A DNA stretch of 64,000 bases, taken from Armillaria gallica. Taxonomy: Eukaryota > Basidiomycota > Agaricomycetes > Agaricales > Physalacriaceae. Positions within the stretch are counted from its first letter, which is position 1. The number at the start of each line of letters is the position of its first letter. The position numbers were made by a program, and so were the translations under genes. The stretch lies in assembly GCA_037576215.1 (NCBI GenBank), contig JBANDB010000001.1, positions 1,240,001 through 1,304,000 of the forward strand, in the 5' to 3' direction. The notes below the pieces were generated by a model. It searched no databases, had not been told where the DNA came from, and was given only the letters and a program-made list of their open reading frames with translations. Below are positions 59,007-64,000 of this stretch, piece after piece.

Positions 59007-59801
59007 CTATTCCTGGGGATATCCTAACTCCCCTAGCTCCAGACTATAAAAATCAGGCCCCACTTGCAAATCTGTAGCAGATATGCCTTCTTCCTCTCCT
59101 TCATCGCCACTCTCCCACTCGTCTGCCATTCCGCCATTAGGACATGCCTCCCAGTCAGATACAATAGATCCGTTGGAGGTGACCTTCAGTACAGGCATGA
59201 GCACTACACTGTACATGCCCTCTGGCCCAAGCTCACCTGCCTCTGCCTCATATGCCCACTCGAAGGCCCACATCTTCCTGTAGTTGTTGATATTGTGGAT
59301 GCTCGCATACTCGGCACACATAAATGGCATCATCTGCCCAAACCAGTTGGGGTCCAAGAATAACACAACTTGTTTGATTAAAGCATTGTTAGTGGTCTCG
59401 ACGCTGTATGATTCATATATCACAATATCCATTTGCCTCATATGAGAATGGCAGGCTTTGTAAACCCACTAGGACTTCATTAGCGGGTGCGCCTCTGTGC
59501 GGTGGAGAGACGGGTAGAAACTCACATTGTGTGCAAGAAACTCCTTGATCCAGCACAGTAAATGTTGCCCTACAAGCTTGGTGGGGTAACGAGCTGATAG
59601 GATGGGATTGGGGGCAGATCCGATGGAGGTCCACAAGTTGTTTATAACGGACCGCATAAATGCATTAGCCTGTTGCCCATCACCAGCATCTGTAATTTCA
59701 CGTAGGTGCACAAGAGCAGCTTGTACACTGGTCAAGTTGACCGTCTGAGCTGGAACAGGCTGGGCTGGGTGGTCCATTGCACCTCTCACCTTCACTGTCA
59801 C
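59007..59801 (-). pseudogene. Antisense gene inside the gypsy element, unknown family
   Basis: Two frames on the minus strand: 59801-59469 (a likely start is AMDHPAQPVPAQTVNLTSVQ; it continues ANAFMRSVINNLWTSIGSAP) and 59441-59007 (MDIVIYESYSVETTNNALIK, FLDPNWFGQMMPFMCAEYAS, MWAFEWAYEAEAGELGP, then an acidic tail ending ELGYPQE). A TAG at about 59469 separates them. They are separated from the more leftward antisense segments by a stretch with no clear ORF (58850-59006), so this could be the first exons of the same gene. The protein is not recognised. Confidence 0.4.
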
Positions 59802-59852
59802 TGGCTTTTATTTGGGTGCTACCCTTTTCAGATTTGATTATCCGATGACAGT

Positions 59853-59870
59853 GTGAGCGGGGACGCTCAC
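59853..59870. other. Perfect short hairpin just before the 3' LTR
   Basis: GTGAGCG, loop GGGA, CGCTCAC: a 7-bp stem located 20 bp left of the 3' LTR start. The next bases are pyrimidine-rich (ttctttccccc), whereas a purine tract is expected here for plus-strand priming. Confidence 0.5.
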
Positions 59871-59889
59871 AATGTTTCTTTCCCCCGGT

Positions 59890-59949
59890 TGTGCTGCACC
59901 ACATCTATGTGTGCACCAAATTTTAGCTTTCACCTTGATACAGTGACTA
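59890..59949 (+). repeat. 3' LTR, left piece
   Basis: The first 60 bp of the LTR (TGTGCTGCACC to cagtgacta), identical by eye to 48414-48473 and interrupted at the TA of its cagtgacTA by the transposon. Confidence 0.9.
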
Positions 59950-62900
59950 CTGTACATGCGTGAACAGTAGAAACCGTAACACGTAATGCAGGGGTCGTTG
60001 CATTGCTTATTTTGTTCTATGTAACGCATAACAGCTGCTTGGTTTCCAAGTTTCTTCATTACATTATAAAAAATCGGAAAAATCAAGAAAAGATTCATAT
60101 GAGGCTGGTAAATGTACGCTAATCATATCCAGTAGTTTCGTTGTCATCTGAAAGTACTACAGCTCCGTTTTCAATGTCCTTCCAAGCCATACCATCATCA
60201 TCATATTCCAAGATACTCTCCTCGGTTTTGTCTGGAATTAGCCTCCCATTCTCGCTTCTAACATTCTGGACAGTCATGAGAGTATTGTGGTGAGGATCAC
60301 CAATGGAGATACCCAAATCCTCATGAACAATTGCACTAATAGGGATGTCAGCATCATCTTCTTGATTTAAGTCGGCTTCGGCTTCAGCTCTGGTGTCAAG
60401 GCCAAATACCATTCCAAGCCAATTCTCGATTTCTGTTCGAAGTTCTGTGTCATTTTGCAGATAAGCATTGAGTGCATTTTGAGCTTTTCGGCTGGTGAGA
60501 CACTCAGCAGACAAGCACCATTCCTTAGCAATGCATTTCTCCCAAGCCTAAGAAGTAAGAATGAGATACAGAAGGTGAAAGAGACCCAAATAAATACAAC
60601 AAACCTTCTTTACCACATCACAACCATAAGGACCTGTCATAAAATCATAGAGCTCCACCAGACCAGCTACAGATGCATCACGAAGCTTCGGTAGCCTCAT
60701 TGCAATTTTGACAGCTCCTGGATCAATTCTGCCTGCTACTTGCTTCTGCTGCTCTTCAACAAGGTACTTGAAGAGAGTTTGCTTTAAGTGATGTTTTGAA
60801 ACATGTTGCAGTCCTACATCTGCTGGCTGGAATGCTCCAGTACAGTTCCCAGGAACAAAAATCGAAATGATGAAAGGATGCTCGGCATAGACATAACCTG
60901 TGAAATCCTTGCTCGTGTGGACCGGATAAATGTCAATGAAAAGGATGCACTTCTGATCAGCAGGGAGATCAGGGTTGGATTCGATGACACTTAGGTAGTA
61001 GGGAACAAGAATGTGAATGATCCACTCTTTCATCATCTTGAATGTACTGAAATGGCTCCAAGGACTTGTAACACTGGCAGCCGATGCAAAATGAAATCCA
61101 TGGTGAATTGCATCCTTCATTCGAGGAGCGTCTTGGCTTGGAAGTGATCCTGCTGTCTTACCAGCCCAAACCTGCTGAAACGGGAGAATGGCACTGCTAG
61201 CTGCGCTGGCAGTCAGGGCTGTGTAACAGCGCTTCTCATCCTTTGCAACAACATCGACTTGCCGTGATCCCTTCTCGTGAAAGGTATAGCTGTTATTGGG
61301 AAAAACCCAGACTCCAACCTGATCCACATTGATGATGAGCTAGAATATCCCAGGTCAGATTTGTCATTTGGATCTGAATAACTAGCACAGCTCACCTCTG
61401 GCAGAATATTAAACCACTTCATGGCATAAACAATCCGGAAAAATGCTCGCTCACAAAGATCAGGAGTGTTTGCAGGCAGATGGGCAGCCGCACGGGTAGC
61501 CTTTCTTGGACTCCATGCTAGAACACTAGAATAGTAATCACGGACGAAGTGCTCAGAGCATTTGAAACGACTGAGTAACTCTGGTGCCTTTTCCTTGATA
61601 ATCGCAATCATGATTGATCGACTAATGCTGATATTCAGGGGGATACCAGATGCTCAGAGGCCTTTGAGTGCAGTGTTTATTGCCCCTCGAACATCGTCAT
61701 AGCTTGCAAGAATGCCAGAATGTCCAGATCCTTCAAGAACTGTTCAGTTTTGCACATTCTGAAGTGTTTTTGCGCTCCATTCCTTTTTTCCATGTTGCGT
61801 CCACTTTGAGATGGTACCCTTGTTCAGCTTCGAAAATAGCATAGGATGGTCACGCTGTAATAGCTTGACAGCTGCACTAGGACTCCAACCAACAGAGCGC
61901 ATGGCCTTGTCAATGTGTATCCAGAGGTAGGGATGGTAGTAGTTCATTCAGGTGGCCTTGGCAACAACAGCACCTCCCCAAGTACCATTCCGAGCATTGC
62001 GCCAATTCTTTTCTAGTCGGGAGACTTGCGCAACATCTGGAAGTGCCTGGGATGAGGCCACTGCATCAGCTCCATGCATTAGCACTGTGGTGACATCCAA
62101 CATTGGTTCCTAGTCTTCTGCCATGGCTTGCTTCTTCTGCTTCTCTTGTTTCCGAAACTCTCTCACCCTTGCAGCACCTAAGGCACACTTCTTCTCCTTG
62201 GCCACCTCCTTGATTCTCTGCTCTCTTTCTCACTGAGCTTTTCTTTCTTCAGCTGCATCAGATGCCTCTTTCTTCAGGTACGTGTCTTTTTCCCCTGGGC
62301 CCCATTTCTTCCAACCAACAGCATCTAATGTTTTCTGTGTCCCGTTCACAGGTTTCCTCCAGTCACCAAAGGCTCTAAATGAATCTGAAGCAGTTGAAGA
62401 TGTAGGTGAGGCAGTCTTGCTTGTGCTTCAAGTTGGAAACGGTGGAAGTTCATCATCTGAAGAGTCACTTGCTATGACTATCACATCGTTTCTTGACTTT
62501 TTTGAAGGGTGAGGCTGCTGTGAGTCAGAATTGGTGGCAAGTGTTGGTGTGATAGGTGTTGATATCAAATCTCCATTGCTCTGAAGAACATCTGCCTTGC
62601 ATTTGGAACGTGGTGGAATTTTGGCACCAGCATGAATAGCTGCCCGAATCAACCTCTCAAGCCATGCATCTTTGAACACAGTACAATCAATTTCGCTCTT
62701 CAAGCAGACCTTCAGTACCTCCTTCAAGAATTTGATCAGATCCCCCGAAAGGTGTCGTCCTCGTTCAGAGAATTCAATTTTGCCATCAGGCCGATTCCAG
62801 GTATCAAATGCAACCTCAAGACATCGCGAGAGAGCTGCCATTCCACCTGGATCCTCTTTCAAAATCTCTGGATCAAGACCAAAAATGTACTTGGATTCAA

Positions 62901-63272
62901 CAGGGTCAAGGGGAAGGGCTCGAGACTCTGGGAGATGTTCAAGGAGTAGCTTTAGGTGGTTGATGTGTTCAATTAGGGATTTGGGGGGACCTGTGGATGA
63001 CTTAGAGCCTCTTGCACTTGTGGTAACTTCAGGTGCCATGGGAGAGTTGAAGACTTCGTGAGGTGAGGAAAGAAAGCAGAATACAGGATTGAAGGACACT
63101 GTTTGCAAGCAATAACTAATTAAGCCACTCTAGTGCTATTGTGCCAATGGTGTTCATTACCTTGTTGCTTATTTTGGCAACGGTAACGCATAACCATGCT
63201 GCCGTTTCCAAGTTTCTTTCGTTTCTTAGTGTAACACTCATATCTAGGTTTCTACTGTTCACGCACATACAG
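59950..63272 (-). mobile_element. Pogo-like Tc1/mariner transposon, 3.3 kb, inserted in the 3' LTR
   Basis: Inverted ends: left CTGTACATGCGTGAACAGTA, right (reversed) CTGTATGTGCGTGAACAGTA, with the match continuing to gaaacc (24 of 26 in total). TA is present on both sides (59948-59949 and 63273-63274), while the intact 5' LTR has one TA at this site. The empty site is thus available in the same window at 48472-48473. It contains one transposase gene on the minus strand. Confidence 0.92.
60119..63039 (-). pseudogene. DDE-1/CENP-B-like transposase pseudogene
   Basis: Reads from ATG at about 63039 (MAPEVTTSARGSKSS) through a helical region, a nuclear-looking basic and acidic stretch (PSKKSRNDVIVIASD), and an HTH-type segment (SPSAAVKLLQRDHPMLFSKL near 61870). 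Two introns are clear: 61340-61395 and 60548-60604, both GT-AG, 56-57 nt. The catalytic domain has the first Asp in INVDQVGVW, the second in LFIDIYPVHTSKDF, and the third in CTGAFQPADVGLQ, so the D-D-D arrangement is present. The tail is acidic and ends NETTGYD with stop at 60119. Upstream exons contain several TGA/TAG codons (near 62425, 62230, 62110, 61945, 61750, 61660), mostly where Arg is likely, while the catalytic part from 61611 downward has none. The transposase would cut and paste the element at TA sites. Confidence 0.8.
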
Positions 63273-63274
63273 TA

Positions 63275-64000
63275 GGTGCTATGCTACAGCTACTTTCACT
63301 CACTGCTCCTTCATCGCACTTTCCTACCATTGAAAAACGGAATTCCTGTGGAATCCGCCCAGGCAACTGCCCATCCACTTTGCATCTGCCAAGTGATACA
63401 TTGTCTGCCTAGCCATATGCTATCCACCACTAAACTGCCTTGTTTCATGGGAATTTGACTAGCCTAGGCTCCAGGAGCTGACAGCTATCAACCTGAAGTG
63501 CCTGTGCCAGTGGATGGCAGAAGAATCATCCTTGAAAGAGCAGACAAATTGGCTGACAGCAGATAGCCATATATGGCTATTCTCAAACCAGACCAGATGA
63601 GGAAGGTGTTGCAGAGTGCACTCAATGATGCTGGGGTAGCTCGGGCAGCTGATTTCAGCGCGACAGCTCGTGTCAAATACCAGCTTTGAAGGTAAATTCA
63701 GAGCTATCGGAGCAGGCAGGTGTGGAAGCGGGGGCTGGATCTGGATCCACTACTATATAAGCATGCATAATGTACTTAGAAAGACAGTTAAATCTCACTT
63801 GCTCATAGTATGCTAAAGGAATAAATTCCACTACTCTCCTAAGCATATCTAGCCACATCTGAGCCTAGCATTGCAAGTGGATTGCAAGGAATTCCCCTTT
63901 TTCTCTCGCCATCTTCACACAACCGCTCTCAGTTCAGCATCCTAAGCGGACATTTGGACTACTTCTTTCTATCATATCTGCAGACAGAGCAGATTCCATC
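63275..64000 (+). repeat. 3' LTR, right piece (cut by window end)
   Basis: Continues the LTR from ggtgctatgctacagc to cagagcagattccatc, matching 48474-49199. About 100 bp of the LTR remain beyond the window. Confidence 0.9.

Larger units (their letters stand above)
48414..64000 (+). mobile_element. Ty3/gypsy LTR retrotransposon, nearly complete, with nested insertion
   Basis: 5' LTR 48414-49298, primer-binding site from 49301, gag and pol frames to 55902, about 4 kb of antisense frames, then a 3' LTR starting at 59890 that is split by a DNA transposon (59950-63272) and cut off by the window end about 100 bp before its own end. The internal region is about 10.6 kb, long for a fungal gypsy element. 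Because the right flank is outside the window, the target duplication cannot be checked; the bases left of the 5' LTR are atatcat. Confidence 0.85.

Noticed and set aside
62632..63061. Plus-strand ORFs opposite the pogo-like transposase
   Set aside because: They are shadows; the minus strand carries the readable transposase N-terminus.
1..64000. tRNA, rRNA, telomere repeats, CRISPR arrays, bacterial promoters
   Set aside because: None is visible. The sequence is fungal and repeat-derived, and I could not find a convincing cloverleaf by eye, though a tRNA scan would be decisive.
59890..64000. A second, independent LTR element on the right
   Set aside because: The left 60 bp and the part after 63275 rejoin exactly to one LTR once the TA-flanked transposon is removed.

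Overview
This is eukaryotic DNA, almost certainly from an Agaricomycete (mushroom-type basidiomycete). The evidence is introns of about 50-57 nt, a DUF6534-type membrane protein, an F-box protein of the usual agaric type, HET-domain paralogs, a Ty3/gypsy element with the basidiomycete-type reverse transcriptase, and cut-and-paste transposons. I see no bacterial-style operon, rRNA or CRISPR array.

The window has two mutational compartments. From about 13.45 to 32.81 kb CpG is common; this part carries the best gene models: DUF6534 (minus strand, 14344-15968), a USP-like fragment (16993-17700) and an intact F-box gene (23308-24951). From 1 to 13.45 kb and from 32.82 kb to the end CpG is scarce, TpG/CpA is common, and almost every long gene is broken by TGA codons where the family has arginine (CGA to TGA). 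The left flank holds decayed copies of sequences still CpG-rich in the centre: about 5.0-10.3 kb is an inverted copy of about 20.9-26.3 kb (BRR2 helicase shards plus F-box), and 10.23-11.65 kb is a direct copy of 17.69-19.1 kb. The F-box pair shows the mutation direction plainly.

Layout: 0-0.8 kb, tail of a HET pseudogene. 1-7 kb, BRR2 shards, split at 5.54-6.87 kb by a CTAGT-rich non-coding insert. 7.2-8.8 kb, F-box pseudogene. 9-13.4 kb, decayed repeats. 13.45-32.8 kb, CpG-rich genes and repeat shards, with a composite inverted-repeat element at 27.77-29.45 kb. 32.82-36.4 kb, two convergent HET pseudogenes. About 38.08-47.93 kb, a candidate CACTA-like transposon with a large broken transposase flanked by two opposite-strand genes; the transposase gene itself carries three smaller elements: a pogo-type one in an intron (TA duplication), a CACTG-ended MITE (TCA duplication) and a hAT-type one (8-bp duplication). 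48.41-64 kb, a Ty3/gypsy element with an 885-bp 5' LTR, gag-pol, a 4-kb zone of antisense reading frames, and a 3' LTR split by a 3.3-kb pogo-like transposon.

The window reads best as a nested transposon graveyard on both sides of a less decayed, gene-bearing island. The most unusual items are the multi-gene CACTA-like element, the antisense genes in the retroelement, the CTAGT-rich element and the precise nested insertions.
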